Assembly (NCBI GenBank): GCA_964443845.1
Contig: CAYUFA010000009.1
Coordinates: 1-64,000 of the forward strand
Source: UBA9214 sp964443845
GTDB lineage: Bacteria; Pseudomonadota; Gammaproteobacteria; UBA9214
DNA: 64,000 nucleotides
Direction of reading: 5' to 3'
The position numbers and the translations under genes are program-made. The stretch's first letter is position 1. Every line of letters begins with the position of its first letter. The notes under the pieces are model-generated. The model saw nothing but the letters and a program-made list of their open reading frames with translations. It did no database searches and was not told the DNA's origin. This document shows, piece by piece, positions 34,120 to 42,937 of this stretch.

Positions 34120-35196
34120 TTACATGCCAGAGTTGTAAACGGTTTTCCCGTCCGGACCCAGGACCTGGCGGGTCCAGGCCTGTTCGACCAGCTTCACGAC
34201 GCTGTCCGGCATCGGTACGTAGTCCAGATCGGATGCCATCTTGTCACCATTGGCATAGGCCCAGTCGAAGAAGCGCAGGACCGCACTGCCGGTTGCCGGT
34301 TTTTCCTGGGTGGTGTGCACCAGGATGAAGGTGGCTCCCGTGATCGGCCAGCTCTGGTCACCCGGCTGATCGGTCAGCACCATGTAGAAACCGTCCGCAT
34401 GGGCCCAGTCGGCACTGGCGGCGGCGGCCTGGAAGCTGTTGTTGTCCGGGTCCACGAACCTGCCGGCCGCATTCTGCAGTTTGGCATGGGCCATCTTGTT
34501 CTGCAGGGCATAGGCGTATTCCACGTAGCCGATCGAGCCCTTGATCCGGCTCACGTAGGAAGCGACACCCTCGTTGCCCTTGCCGCCCACGCCTGCCGGC
34601 CAGGCGACGGACTTCTCGTTGCCGACCTCGTTCTTCCACTCCGCGCTGACCTTGGACAGGTAGTTGGTGAATATCCAGGTGGTGCCCGAACCGTCCGAAC
34701 GGTGCACCACGGTGATGGCCGTGGCCGGCAGTTTCATGCCCGGGTTCAGGTCGGCAATGGCCGGGTCGTTCCACTTGCTGATCTTGCCCAGGTAGATGTT
34801 CGCCAGTACCGTGGGGCTGAGTTTCAGCTCACCGGCCTTGACCGACGGGATATTCACGACCGGAACTACACCGCCCATGACCGTCGGGAACTGCATGAGG
34901 CCGTCCTTCTTCAGGGCCGCGGGCTTCAGTGGCGCGTCGGAGGCACCGAAATCCACGGTTTTGGCCACGATCTGCTTGATGCCGCCACCGGAGCCGATCG
35001 ACTGGTAGTTGAGCTTGACGCCGGTTTTGGCTGCATAGGCCTCTGCCCACTTGGCATAGACCGGATACGGGAAAGTGGCGCCGGCGCCGGCGATTGCCGT
35101 GACGTCGGCCATTGCCGGGCCCTGCACGAAGGCGGCCATGGACAGGCCCAGCACGAACATACGTACACTGCGGTTACTGCTTGTGAACATCTTCAT
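34120..35196 (-). CDS. pstS: Phosphate-binding periplasmic protein PstS
   Basis: A 358-residue periplasmic binding protein with a signal peptide (VRMFVLGLSMAAFVQGPAMA, cleavage before DVTAIAG). Phosphate-binding loops are visible: GAGATFPYPVYAKW, SIGSGGGIKQI, DFGASDAPL, and HRSDGSGTTWIFTNYLS. It captures phosphate for PstCAB. First gene of the operon; a PhoB-box-like site lies about 410 bases upstream, giving an unusually long leader. Confidence 0.96.
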   Translation of the reverse strand: MKMFTSSNRSVRMFVLGLSMAAFVQGPAMADVTAIAGAGATFPYPVYAKWAEAYAAKTGVKLNYQSIGSGGGIKQIVAKTVDFGASDAPLKPAALKKDGLMQFPTVMGGVVPVVNIPSVKAGELKLSPTVLANIYLGKISKWNDPAIADLNPGMKLPATAITVVHRSDGSGTTWIFTNYLSKVSAEWKNEVGNEKSVAWPAGVGGKGNEGVASYVSRIKGSIGYVEYAYALQNKMAHAKLQNAAGRFVDPDNNSFQAAAASADWAHADGFYMVLTDQPGDQSWPITGATFILVHTTQEKPATGSAVLRFFDWAYANGDKMASDLDYVPMPDSVVKLVEQAWTRQVLGPDGKTVYNSGM

Positions 35197-35604
35197 GTTG
35201 CTTCCTCTCGGTTACGTGAAAAATGCCTGTTGTGCCCGGTACCCGGATTCCTGCGCATTCCTTTCAGTGCTTCAATCAATGCATCCGGTTCAGGCACGGT
35301 TGACGTTGAATTGTGAAATGCCGTGGCAGCAGGCTGGTGCAGGTCCGCGATTCCCCGTTGCGGCCAGGCCTGCGATGATTGTTTCGTCGTGATTCCGTAC
35401 AGTGATCAGTCCAGGAAATCCGTGGTTCCGGTACCGGGGAGATGGACACCCGCAATACAGTATCTTCTGCAGCAGCGGACCGCCTTCGGCCCGGACCTCC
35501 GGGCCATCCTGCACCGCACCCGATTTCCCGACCCTCCAGGTTTCAGGCTGGTTACCTGCCTTGCCAGGGCGCCTGTTGTGCTACGGGGAGAGTACGCGTG
35601 AAAT

Positions 35605-35622
35605 ATGACAGTTTTGTGAACC
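35605..35622 (-). promoter_or_regulatory. PhoB-box-like site of pstS
   Basis: Minus strand: GGTTCAC-AAAA-CTGTCAT; the second half is perfect, the first matches four of seven. A weak -10 (TACTCT) starts ten bases downstream at 35594, the same spacing as at the other Pho sites of the window. Confidence 0.45.
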
Positions 35623-35775
35623 CGGCAATCGGCAACGGGTCGCCGCGTTCTCCGGCAGGGGCGGGCGTTCCACTGTTGCCGGTGGTGCTGCAACCATCCT
35701 GCCCTGCCTGCCTCCAGGCCGGGCCGCACACGCCGGCGAACCTGCTGCGGGCGCGCCTCCCACTGTCGGGGACAG

Positions 35776-35798
35776 GTATTATAACTAGCTTATAATAC
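35776..35798. repeat. AT-rich inverted repeat
   Basis: GTATTATAA-CTAGC-TTATAATAC: perfect nine-base arms with a five-base spacer in an otherwise GC-rich region. It could be an operator or contain overlapping -10 elements in both directions (TATAAT reads on each strand). Confidence 0.5.
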
Positions 35799-36112
35799 AA
35801 TATGTTGCATTGTACCGAGACGGCCATGGCCGGCGTGCCGGATACCCGTGCCGGCCGCGCATGCAGGCAGGCGGGCACGCCGTTGCCGTTCCGGGTGGCG
35901 CCGCGCTGCCCGGCAGTGCCATGCCGCGTGGCGGCGGCGGGAAGACCAGGGGGGCTGCGGGGCCGCTGCTGTCGTCAGCAGACGCCAGCAACAACGGCGC
36001 GTGCCGGGAGGTGCGCGGTGCGGCCCGGCAGGTGCAGCATGACGGCCGACGCTGTGCCTGTATCCGGCGCCCGGGTACGACCGTCCGTGCATTGCCGGCA
36101 GCTCCGGAATTT

Positions 36113-36130
36113 CTGTCACATATGTGTAAT
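36113..36130 (+). promoter_or_regulatory. PhoB box of phoU-phoB-phoR
   Basis: CTGTCAC-ATAT-GTGTAAT: first half perfect, second five of seven, with the AT-rich spacer typical of PhoB sites. The -10 candidate TACACT (36141-36146) starts ten bases downstream. This suggests autoregulation of the phoBR genes. Confidence 0.6.
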
Positions 36131-36145
36131 AATTTATTATTACAC
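36124..36145. repeat. Perfect AT-rich palindrome in the phoU promoter
   Basis: GTGTAATAAT-TT-ATTATTACAC, ten-base arms with a two-base centre. It overlaps the second half of the PhoB box and the presumed -10, so a bound dimer could block or modulate the phoU promoter. Confidence 0.55.
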
Positions 36146-36173
36146 TTCCACCACGTTATTTGCAGGTAATCAA

Positions 36174-36893
36174 ATGGCACCCACGAATCTGGGCGAGCAC
36201 ATCCACCATCGTTTTGATCGTGAACTGGAGAGCCTGCGTAACCGGGTTGTCTCCATGGGTGCCATGGTCGAGCGCCAGGTCACGGATGCACTGACTGCAC
36301 TCAAGGAACTGAACCCCGAGCTGGCCGAATACGTGATTCGTACCGACCACCGGGTGAACGCCCAGGAAGTCAGTATCGACGAGGACTGTACCTATATCCT
36401 GGCGCGGCGCCAGCCTGCAGCCAGTGACCTGCGCATGGTCATGGCCATGATCAAGACCATCACCGACCTGGAGCGCATCGGTGACGAATCGGAGAAGATC
36501 GCCTGGGTGGCCAGCGAGATCACCGAGTCCTCTTTCCCGAACATGGATGTACTGATGCAGCAGATCGATGCCATGGGCAAGATGGTGCTGGACATGCTGC
36601 ATGATACCCTGGATGCCTTTGTGCGCATGGACATGGCGGCCGCCGTTACCACCACCCGGCGCGATGCCGATGTCGATGAGCGCTACGTGGGGCTGATCAC
36701 CGACCTGATCCAGCACATGAAGAAGGATCCCGAGGATGTCGAGGAATTCCAGTCTCTGATCTGGGTGGTCCGCGCACTGGAGCGCATCGGCGACCATGCC
36801 AAGAACATCTGTGAATACATCGTGTACCTGGTCGAGGGCAGGGATGTACGGCATACCACTATCAATGAGCACGGGCAGGAAACCGGCAACTGA
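36174..36893 (+). CDS. phoU: Phosphate signalling protein PhoU
   Basis: A 239-residue helical protein with two PhoU repeats; each contains the metal-binding pattern (TDLERIGDESEKIAWVAS at about 100-117 and RALERIGDHAKNICEYIVYL at about 202-221). PhoU links the Pst transporter to PhoR and holds the Pho regulon off when phosphate is plentiful. The start is ATG 36174, at the family N terminus. The end overlaps the start of phoB. It is unusual that phoU is not at the end of the pst operon but leads the phoBR genes. Confidence 0.95.
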   Translation: MAPTNLGEHIHHRFDRELESLRNRVVSMGAMVERQVTDALTALKELNPELAEYVIRTDHRVNAQEVSIDEDCTYILARRQPAASDLRMVMAMIKTITDLERIGDESEKIAWVASEITESSFPNMDVLMQQIDAMGKMVLDMLHDTLDAFVRMDMAAAVTTTRRDADVDERYVGLITDLIQHMKKDPEDVEEFQSLIWVVRALERIGDHAKNICEYIVYLVEGRDVRHTTINEHGQETGN

Positions 36894-37605
36894 CGCATCC
36901 TCCTCGGCGGCGAGCAGGCCGCTGATCCTGGTGGTTGAAGATGAAACCGACCTGCGCGAGATGCTTGCCGATTCGCTGGAGCAGGCCGGCTACGAAATTC
37001 TCCAGGCCGGTTCCGTGGCCGAGGCGCGTCAGCAGCTCGAAGGTTCCGCTCCCGATCTCGTCCTGCTGGACTGGATGTTGCCGGATACCACCGGCCTGAA
37101 CTGGCTGCGTCAGCTGCGGCGCCAGGAAACCTGGCGCGAGCTGCCGGTGATCATGCTGACAGCCCGCGGCGAGGTCAACGACCGGGTGGCCGGCCTGGAC
37201 GGTGGCGCCGACGATTACCTGGTGAAACCGTTTTCCCTGAAGGAGCTGCAGGCGCGGATCCGTACCCAGTTGCGCAAGAAGGGAGGCGGCGGCGAGCACG
37301 AACAGTATGCCGCCGGTGACCTGATGCTCGACGTGGCGATGCACCGTGTGACCAGCGCGGGACAGGAAATCGAGCTCGGGCCGACCGAGTTCCGGCTGCT
37401 GCAGTATTTTCTCTCGCACCCGGACCGGGTCTACTCGCGCAGCCGGTTGCTCGATGCCGTGTGGGGACAGCAGGTGTTCATCGAGGAACGCACGGTAGAC
37501 GTCCACATCCGCCGCCTGCGCAAGGCGCTGGAACCATATGGCAAGGATGGCCTGGTCCAGACCGTGCGTGGTGCCGGCTACCGGCTCAGCACGCGGAGTT
37601 CCTGA
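36865..37605 (+). CDS. phoB: Response regulator PhoB
   Basis: A 246-residue OmpR/PhoB-type regulator. Receiver domain: acidic pair in VVEDETD, phosphorylation site Asp69 in LLDWMLPD, Thr/Lys positions in LTARGE and VKPFSLKELQ. C-terminal winged helix: ELGPTEFRLLQYFLSHPDRV and RTVDVHIRRLRKALEP. It activates Pho promoters at phosphate limitation. ATG 36865 overlaps the phoU end by 29 bases; a 17-residue N-terminal extension precedes the receiver domain. Confidence 0.95.
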   Translation: MSTGRKPATDASSSAASRPLILVVEDETDLREMLADSLEQAGYEILQAGSVAEARQQLEGSAPDLVLLDWMLPDTTGLNWLRQLRRQETWRELPVIMLTARGEVNDRVAGLDGGADDYLVKPFSLKELQARIRTQLRKKGGGGEHEQYAAGDLMLDVAMHRVTSAGQEIELGPTEFRLLQYFLSHPDRVYSRSRLLDAVWGQQVFIEERTVDVHIRRLRKALEPYGKDGLVQTVRGAGYRLSTRSS

Positions 37606-37607
37606 AC

Positions 37608-38927
37608 GTGTACAGCCTGTATCCGTGGCGCACGGAGTTCTGGACGGTTCTCGGGTTGCTGGCGTTACTGTGGTTCATCGGACTGCTGTTCGGCCTGTCC
37701 GCCTGGCCGGCGCTGGCCGGCCTGGCCGGTTACGTCGGCTGGCACCTCTATTACTCCTGGCGGCTGGTCTCGTGGCTGGGAAAGCAGACAAAAAAACTGC
37801 CGCATCACGTGCCCGGCATCTGGGGCTATATCTTCTACCGGCTGGAAGTCCGCAAGCGCAAGGCGACGGAGCGCAAGAAGCAGATCGCGCGGTTGCTGAA
37901 ACAGTTCCGGGCATCGACCAGCGCGTTGCCGGACGCCACGGTCGTGCTGGACCGGAATTTCCAGATCCAGTGGGTGAATGATGCGGCCAGTGCACTGCTT
38001 GGCATCCGCAAGACCGATTCCGGCCAGCCCGTCGTCAACCTGATACGCGACCCGTCCTTCGCCACCTACCTGGAAACGCGCGAATACAGCGAGCCGTTGC
38101 AGTTGTCCGCCGCGACCGGGCTGGACAGCCGGCTGCTGCTGCGGGTGATCCCCTACGAGGGCGACAAGTACCTGATACAGGCGCGCGACATCACCGAAGG
38201 CTACCGGCTGGAGCAGATGCGGCGGGATTTCATCGCCAATGCATCGCACGAACTGCGTACGCCCCTGTCCGTGCTGCAGGGTTCGATCGAGCAGCTGGAA
38301 CCGCAGGTAGCCGGCAACGCGACGGCGGAGAAGCCGCTGGAACGCATGCGTCGACAGAGCGAGCGCATGATGCGAATCCTGCAGGACCTGCTGATCCTGG
38401 CGCGCCTCGAAGCGGGCAGGAACGAGCCCGCACAGCTGGTTTCGCTGAGCACGGTGGTCAGTGAAGTGATCGAAGAGGCCCGGATTGCCAGCGCAGGCAT
38501 GGGCGGCCACCAGTTCGAGGTGTCGGTGATGCCCGATGTCTGTGTGCAGGGCCAGCGCCAGGATCTGCACGCCGCCATCTCCAACCTGGTGATGAACGCC
38601 GTGCGCTATACGCCCGCGGGTGGCGGGATCCACGTCTCGCTGGCCGCCGTGCGTGGCGGGGTTCGCTTCCAGGTAGTGGATACCGGACCGGGTATCCTGC
38701 CACAACACCTGCCGCGGCTGACCGAGCGCTTCTACCGCGTCGATGTCGGGCGTTCGCGTGAATCCGGTGGCACGGGACTGGGCCTGTCGATCGTCAAGCA
38801 CGTGCTGGACCGCTATCACGCGCAGATCGAAATCAGCAGTATCCCGGGCAAGGGATCCACCTTTTCCTTCCTGCTGACGCAGGACGTCCTGTGCGCAGCG
38901 GGGCCGCGCGCCGTCGCCAGCAAGTAG
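37608..38927 (+). CDS. phoR: Sensor histidine kinase PhoR
   Basis: A 439-residue membrane kinase: two helices near the N terminus (about 12-50), a PAS domain (about 100-200, LPDATVVLDRNFQIQWVNDA), the His box DFIANASHELRTPLSVLQGS with His214, and the ATP-binding N, G1 and G2 boxes (LVMNAVRYTP, DTGPGILPQHLPRLTERFYR, GGTGLGLSIVKHVLDRY). It phosphorylates PhoB. Starts with GTG 37608, three bases after the phoB stop, with a GGAG site. Confidence 0.95.
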   Translation: MYSLYPWRTEFWTVLGLLALLWFIGLLFGLSAWPALAGLAGYVGWHLYYSWRLVSWLGKQTKKLPHHVPGIWGYIFYRLEVRKRKATERKKQIARLLKQFRASTSALPDATVVLDRNFQIQWVNDAASALLGIRKTDSGQPVVNLIRDPSFATYLETREYSEPLQLSAATGLDSRLLLRVIPYEGDKYLIQARDITEGYRLEQMRRDFIANASHELRTPLSVLQGSIEQLEPQVAGNATAEKPLERMRRQSERMMRILQDLLILARLEAGRNEPAQLVSLSTVVSEVIEEARIASAGMGGHQFEVSVMPDVCVQGQRQDLHAAISNLVMNAVRYTPAGGGIHVSLAAVRGGVRFQVVDTGPGILPQHLPRLTERFYRVDVGRSRESGGTGLGLSIVKHVLDRYHAQIEISSIPGKGSTFSFLLTQDVLCAAGPRAVASK

Positions 38928-38973
38928 TCGTTGTCCCGGGACGCCTCCGCCTTGCGGCGGCACGGACCGTGAA

Positions 38974-39582
38974 TCAGTCGCCGTTCCCGTCCTCTTCTTC
39001 CCCTTCCCAGTCATAGTGTTTTTCGGGCGGCGCCGGATCACGGTGCCGGAACAGGAACGCACCGAGCACGCCGCAGACCGCGCCGAAGAAATGGGTTTCA
39101 AAGGAAATTTGCGGCTGCTGCGGGAAAATGCCCCAGATCATGCTGCCATAGAGCAGGAACACGATAAGTGCCAGGGCGACGGAGAGCCGGTCACGGCGCA
39201 GGACGCCGATCGTAAAGAGAAAAAACATCAATCCGTGCGTAAGACCGCTGGATCCGATGTGATAGCTGTCACGGGCAAACAGCCACACGCCCAGGCCGGA
39301 GCCGAGCCAGATCAGCCCGAGGATCGGCCATCTGGATCTCGGGTAGCCGTACCCCAGCACGGTAAGCAGGATCAGCAGGGCGAAACTGTTGGACAACAGG
39401 TGCACCCAGCTGCCATGTATCAGCGGGGCGAACAGGATGCCGGCCAGCCCGTCCAGCCGGCGCGGATGGACGCCCAGCCGGTACAGGCCGGCACCGGTGA
39501 GCCGGTCGAACAGCTCGATGGCCGCCAGCAGCAGGACAAATCCGCATGCCTGCAGGGCGCTTGTCTGGAACGGGCTGCGCAT
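38974..39582 (-). CDS. Rhomboid family intramembrane serine protease
   Basis: A 202-residue protein with about six helices. The catalytic Ser is in HIGSSGLTHGLMF (GxSG motif) and the catalytic His in SFETHFFGAVCG. HGSWVHLLSNSFALLIL corresponds to the conserved His/Asn region of helix 2. Rhomboids cleave transmembrane proteins inside the membrane. The start at ATG 39582 fits the first helix; an upstream in-frame ATG at 39651 exists. It is convergent with phoR and has no obvious partner. Confidence 0.88.
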   Translation of the reverse strand: MRSPFQTSALQACGFVLLLAAIELFDRLTGAGLYRLGVHPRRLDGLAGILFAPLIHGSWVHLLSNSFALLILLTVLGYGYPRSRWPILGLIWLGSGLGVWLFARDSYHIGSSGLTHGLMFFLFTIGVLRRDRLSVALALIVFLLYGSMIWGIFPQQPQISFETHFFGAVCGVLGAFLFRHRDPAPPEKHYDWEGEEEDGNGD

Positions 39583-39721
39583 GGTGTGGTCCGGATACAC
39601 CCGCTTTCCGGGCTGGACTAGACTATAACAATCACGGAACCCCTGGTTCACAGGCCGGTCCCTTATTTATGCAGCGAGGGGTGGATCAGGACTTTCCCGG
39701 AGCGCTGCGGAGTGCATAAGG

Positions 39722-40297
39722 ATGAATCTTTCCAAACTTGCCCGTGCTGGCCCGGTGCTTCTGGCCACGCTGTTGCTGGGCGCCTGCGCGACCACCGCAA
39801 ACATCGATTTCCGGCAGGGCTACGACTTTTCCCCGCTCCGGAGTTTCCGGATCGGGGCAGCGCAGACACCGGCGAGTGCGGACCCGCGTGTCAACAGCCC
39901 GCTGGTGGATCGGCGCATTCGCACGGCCATTGCGGCGTGGTTGAAGGCGCACGGCTACCAGGTCGTCAGCCAGGGCGGGGATGCCAGGCTGGCCTACCGG
40001 ATCGGCACCCGCAGCGGCCTGGAAAACTACGACAGCGGGGTGTCGTTCGGTTACGGGGCCTTTGGCCGGCACACGGCGCTCGGTTTCGGCTACGGATTTC
40101 CGCTCTACGATGTCGATACCTACGACGATGCCATACTGACGATCGACATCCACGATGCCCGCGATGACAGCCTGCTGTGGCGCGGTTCCAGCAGCCGGCG
40201 TCTCGGTGACGGCAACACCCCGGAAAAGCTGGACGAACTGGTCAACGGGCTGGTGAGCGACGTCCTCGATCATTACCCGCCCGGGAAGAAACACTGA
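39722..40297 (+). CDS. DUF4136 family lipoprotein
   Basis: A 191-residue lipoprotein with lipobox LLGAC (Cys at about 22) and the DUF4136 pattern: NIDFRQGYDFSPLRSFRIG, ADPRVNSPLVDRRIRTAIAA, the Gly/Tyr/Phe-rich core SFGYGAFGRHTALGFGYGF and a TIDIHDARDDSLLWRG strand. The family is periplasmic of unknown role. Divergent from the rhomboid gene with 139 bases between. No function is proposed. Confidence 0.85.
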   Translation: MNLSKLARAGPVLLATLLLGACATTANIDFRQGYDFSPLRSFRIGAAQTPASADPRVNSPLVDRRIRTAIAAWLKAHGYQVVSQGGDARLAYRIGTRSGLENYDSGVSFGYGAFGRHTALGFGYGFPLYDVDTYDDAILTIDIHDARDDSLLWRGSSSRRLGDGNTPEKLDELVNGLVSDVLDHYPPGKKH

Positions 40298-40580
40298 AGC
40301 ACGCGTGGCCGCGGTTGTACGGGCGTATGCAGGGACGGATTGTGGAAGTACCGGCGCATGCTCCACGCAAGCGTGGTCACCGCCCCGGCGTTTGCCCTGA
40401 ATGGTACTCTGGAGGTCTGCCATACCACCTGCAATGACACAGATCAACGCGTGACATCGTCGTACCCGGCTGGGCTATAGTTGGCAGGGCTGGCGGCTGC
40501 ACCGCGCGGCCGAATGAATTCGAACACGCCGTGGACCAGGGCAGCAACCGGGCCGTCCCGGATCAGCACGAGGATACAGG

Positions 40581-41546
40581 ATGACGACATCGCTCAAGCC
40601 GTCGCAGGTTCCGCAACCCCCACACCCGGAACACCGCCGCGAACCCCTGCCGGAGGCCCGGCCCAAGCCCGGCGAGGAAGATCCGCACGCCCCCGAGGCC
40701 ATCCGGGCCCTGCTGGAATCTCCCGCCTACCGGCGCGCCGACCAGGATACCGGTTTCCTGGAGCGTGACGAGGCGCGCGGCCTGCGTCTGAACCTTGAGT
40801 ACATGAAGCCGGACCTGCTGCTGAAGGAGAATGGCGTCAAACACACCATCGTGGTGTTCGGCAGCACCCGGATCACCGAGCCGGCGGCCGCGCGGCGCCA
40901 GGTGGACCGGCTGACGGCCGCGCTTGCGCAGGCGCCGGGTGATGCCGCCCTGCAGCGCAGGCTGCAGATCGCCCGGCGTGTCCTCGACAACAGCCGTTTC
41001 TATACCGAGGCACGTGAGTTCGGACGCATGGTGGCCGCACACGATCACGGTCCGGACAAGGGTCGCCTCGTGATCATGACCGGTGGCGGGCCGGGCATCA
41101 TGGAGGCCGCCAACCGCGGTGCCTTCGAACACGGCGACATCACCGTCGGGCTGAATATCGACCTGCCGCACGAGCAGTTTCCGAATCCCTACCTGACCCG
41201 GGGCCTGTGTTTCCGCTTTCGCTATTTCGCGCTGCGCAAGCTGCATTTCATGCAGCGTGCCCGTGCGCTGGTCGCCTTCCCGGGCGGCTACGGCACGCTC
41301 GACGAACTGTTCGAGGCGCTGACGCTGATCCAGACCCGCACCATCAAGCCCCTGCCGGTGGTGCTGGTCGGGCGCGCATACTGGGAACGGCTCATCGACT
41401 TCGAGTTCCTGATGGAGCAGGGCACGATCGATGGCGAGGACCGCGAAATCTTCTGGTACGCGGATACGGCGCAGGAGGCCTGGCAGGGGATCCTCGACTG
41501 GTATGAGCAGAGTGCCGTACCGCTGTTCGACGGAGGAGGAGTGTGA
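40581..41546 (+). CDS. LOG family nucleotide-processing protein
   Basis: A 321-residue protein with the Rossmann-type LOG fold. The signature motifs are TGGGPGIMEAANRGAF (about 171-186) and FPGGYGTLDELFEALT (about 233-248). Family enzymes release the base or ribose phosphate from nucleoside 5'-monophosphates (cytokinin-type phosphoribohydrolases) or process other nucleotides. The N-terminal 70 residues form a Pro-rich extension. Its stop overlaps the start of the next gene, so the two are coupled. Confidence 0.88.
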   Translation: MTTSLKPSQVPQPPHPEHRREPLPEARPKPGEEDPHAPEAIRALLESPAYRRADQDTGFLERDEARGLRLNLEYMKPDLLLKENGVKHTIVVFGSTRITEPAAARRQVDRLTAALAQAPGDAALQRRLQIARRVLDNSRFYTEAREFGRMVAAHDHGPDKGRLVIMTGGGPGIMEAANRGAFEHGDITVGLNIDLPHEQFPNPYLTRGLCFRFRYFALRKLHFMQRARALVAFPGGYGTLDELFEALTLIQTRTIKPLPVVLVGRAYWERLIDFEFLMEQGTIDGEDREIFWYADTAQEAWQGILDWYEQSAVPLFDGGGV

Positions 41547-42937
41547 TGCGGATTTCCTTTCACGGCGCCGCGCAGGGCGTGACCGGTTCCTGTTACCTGG
41601 TGGAGTGTGCCGGCCGGCGCATCCTGGTGGATTGCGGCTTCTACCAGGGCGGCCGGGCCATGGAGGAGGAGAATGCCGACGACTTCGGCTTCGACCCGGC
41701 CGCCGTCGATACCCTGCTGCTGACCCATGCCCATCTCGATCATTGCGGACGCATCCCGCTGCTGGTCAAACGCGGCTTCACCGGCGAGATCATTACCACC
41801 GCGGCCAGCCGCGAGCTGGCCCGCCTGGTGATGATGGACGCGGCGGGGCTGCAGGAGGAAGAGGCGCGTTATCGCAACCGGCGCGCCCGGCGCCGCGGCA
41901 GGAACAGCCAGGAGTCGGTGCCGCTGTACACGACTCTGGATGCGCTCAACGCCATGGACAATTTCGGCCGGCCGGCGCAATTTCACCAGCCACTGGAACT
42001 GGCGCCCGGCATCCGCGTCACCTTTCTCGGCGCCGGGCACATCCTCGGTTCGGCCAGCCTGCTGCTGGAGCTGTCGGAGCGCGGACACGAGCGGCGCCTG
42101 CTGTTCTCCGGCGACCTGGGTCCGAGCAGCCGGGTGATCCTGCGTGACCCGGACCCGCCACCCGAGGTCGACGTGGTCGTCATGGAGACCACCTACGGCG
42201 ACCGCGAACACAAGGCGCTGCAGCCTTCCGTGAAGGAAATGTTCGAGGCGATCCGGACCACGACACAGCGCGGCGGCAACGTGGTGATCCCGACCTTCGC
42301 CCTCGAGCGCGCGCAGGAACTGCTGTACTACCTGCGCGAGGGCAAGGAGAACGGGGAACTGCCGGAGTTTCTGCAGGTGTTCCTGGACTCGCCGATGGCG
42401 ATCTCGGCCACGGAAATCTTCCGCCGCCATCCGGAATGCTACGACGCGGAGGCCGCGGCGCTGTTCCACAGCGGTGCTGGCCCCTTTGACTTTCCTGGTC
42501 TGCACTTCACGCGCGACACGGCGGATTCCATGGCCATCAACCAGATCAGCGGCGGCGCGGTCATCATGGCCGGTTCCGGCATGTGCACCGGCGGCCGCGT
42601 GGTGCATCACCTGAAGCACAACATCGCCCGCGCGCAGAACAGCGTGGTATTCGTCGGCTACGCCGCCAACGGCACCCTGGCACGGCGCATCGTCGACGGT
42701 GCGGAGACGGTCCGCATCTACGGCGAGGATTACGCGGTGAAGGCGCAGGTGCATACCATCGGTGGCTTTTCCGCACACGCCGGCCAGAGCGAACTGCTGG
42801 CCTGGCAGCGCCATACGGACAAGCCGGATATCACCTTCCTGACCCACGGCGAGCCGGACTCCATGCAGGCCTTCGCCAGGCTGCTGAAAAACACGCACGT
42901 GGAGATGCCGGCACTGCACCAGCACTTCGATCTGTAA
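41546..42937 (+). CDS. MBL-fold/beta-CASP RNA-processing nuclease
   Basis: A 463-residue protein of the CPSF73/YSH1-like group. The metal site is seen in THAHLDHCGRIPLL, the beta-lactamase fold motif in FLGAGHILGSASLLLEL and FSGDLGPSSR, the beta-CASP part in PTFALERAQELLYYL and SGMCTGGRVVHHLK, and the C-terminal RMMBL part in GGFSAHAGQSELLAW and FLTHGEPD. Likely an RNA endo- or exonuclease in RNA turnover. Ribosome site GGAGGAGGA precedes; ATG 41546 is used, GTG 41543 is possible. Confidence 0.92.
   Translation: MRISFHGAAQGVTGSCYLVECAGRRILVDCGFYQGGRAMEEENADDFGFDPAAVDTLLLTHAHLDHCGRIPLLVKRGFTGEIITTAASRELARLVMMDAAGLQEEEARYRNRRARRRGRNSQESVPLYTTLDALNAMDNFGRPAQFHQPLELAPGIRVTFLGAGHILGSASLLLELSERGHERRLLFSGDLGPSSRVILRDPDPPPEVDVVVMETTYGDREHKALQPSVKEMFEAIRTTTQRGGNVVIPTFALERAQELLYYLREGKENGELPEFLQVFLDSPMAISATEIFRRHPECYDAEAAALFHSGAGPFDFPGLHFTRDTADSMAINQISGGAVIMAGSGMCTGGRVVHHLKHNIARAQNSVVFVGYAANGTLARRIVDGAETVRIYGEDYAVKAQVHTIGGFSAHAGQSELLAWQRHTDKPDITFLTHGEPDSMQAFARLLKNTHVEMPALHQHFDL

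Larger units (their letters stand above)
35197..36173. other. 977-bp control region between divergent pstS and phoU
   Basis: No convincing gene is found; the open frames here are GC-rich shadows without ribosome sites. The region holds a leftward PhoB-box-like site (35605-35622), a 9-bp AT-rich inverted repeat (35776-35798), a rightward PhoB box (36113-36130) and a perfect AT-rich palindrome (36124-36145). The long stretch between 35800 and 36100 is very GC-rich with no recognisable element. Confidence 0.5.

Noticed and set aside
35802..36170. Reading frames in the pstS-phoU gap
   Set aside because: They are Arg/Pro/Gly-rich, have no ribosome site and look like GC-rich shadows; the phoU start at 36174 is at the family N terminus.
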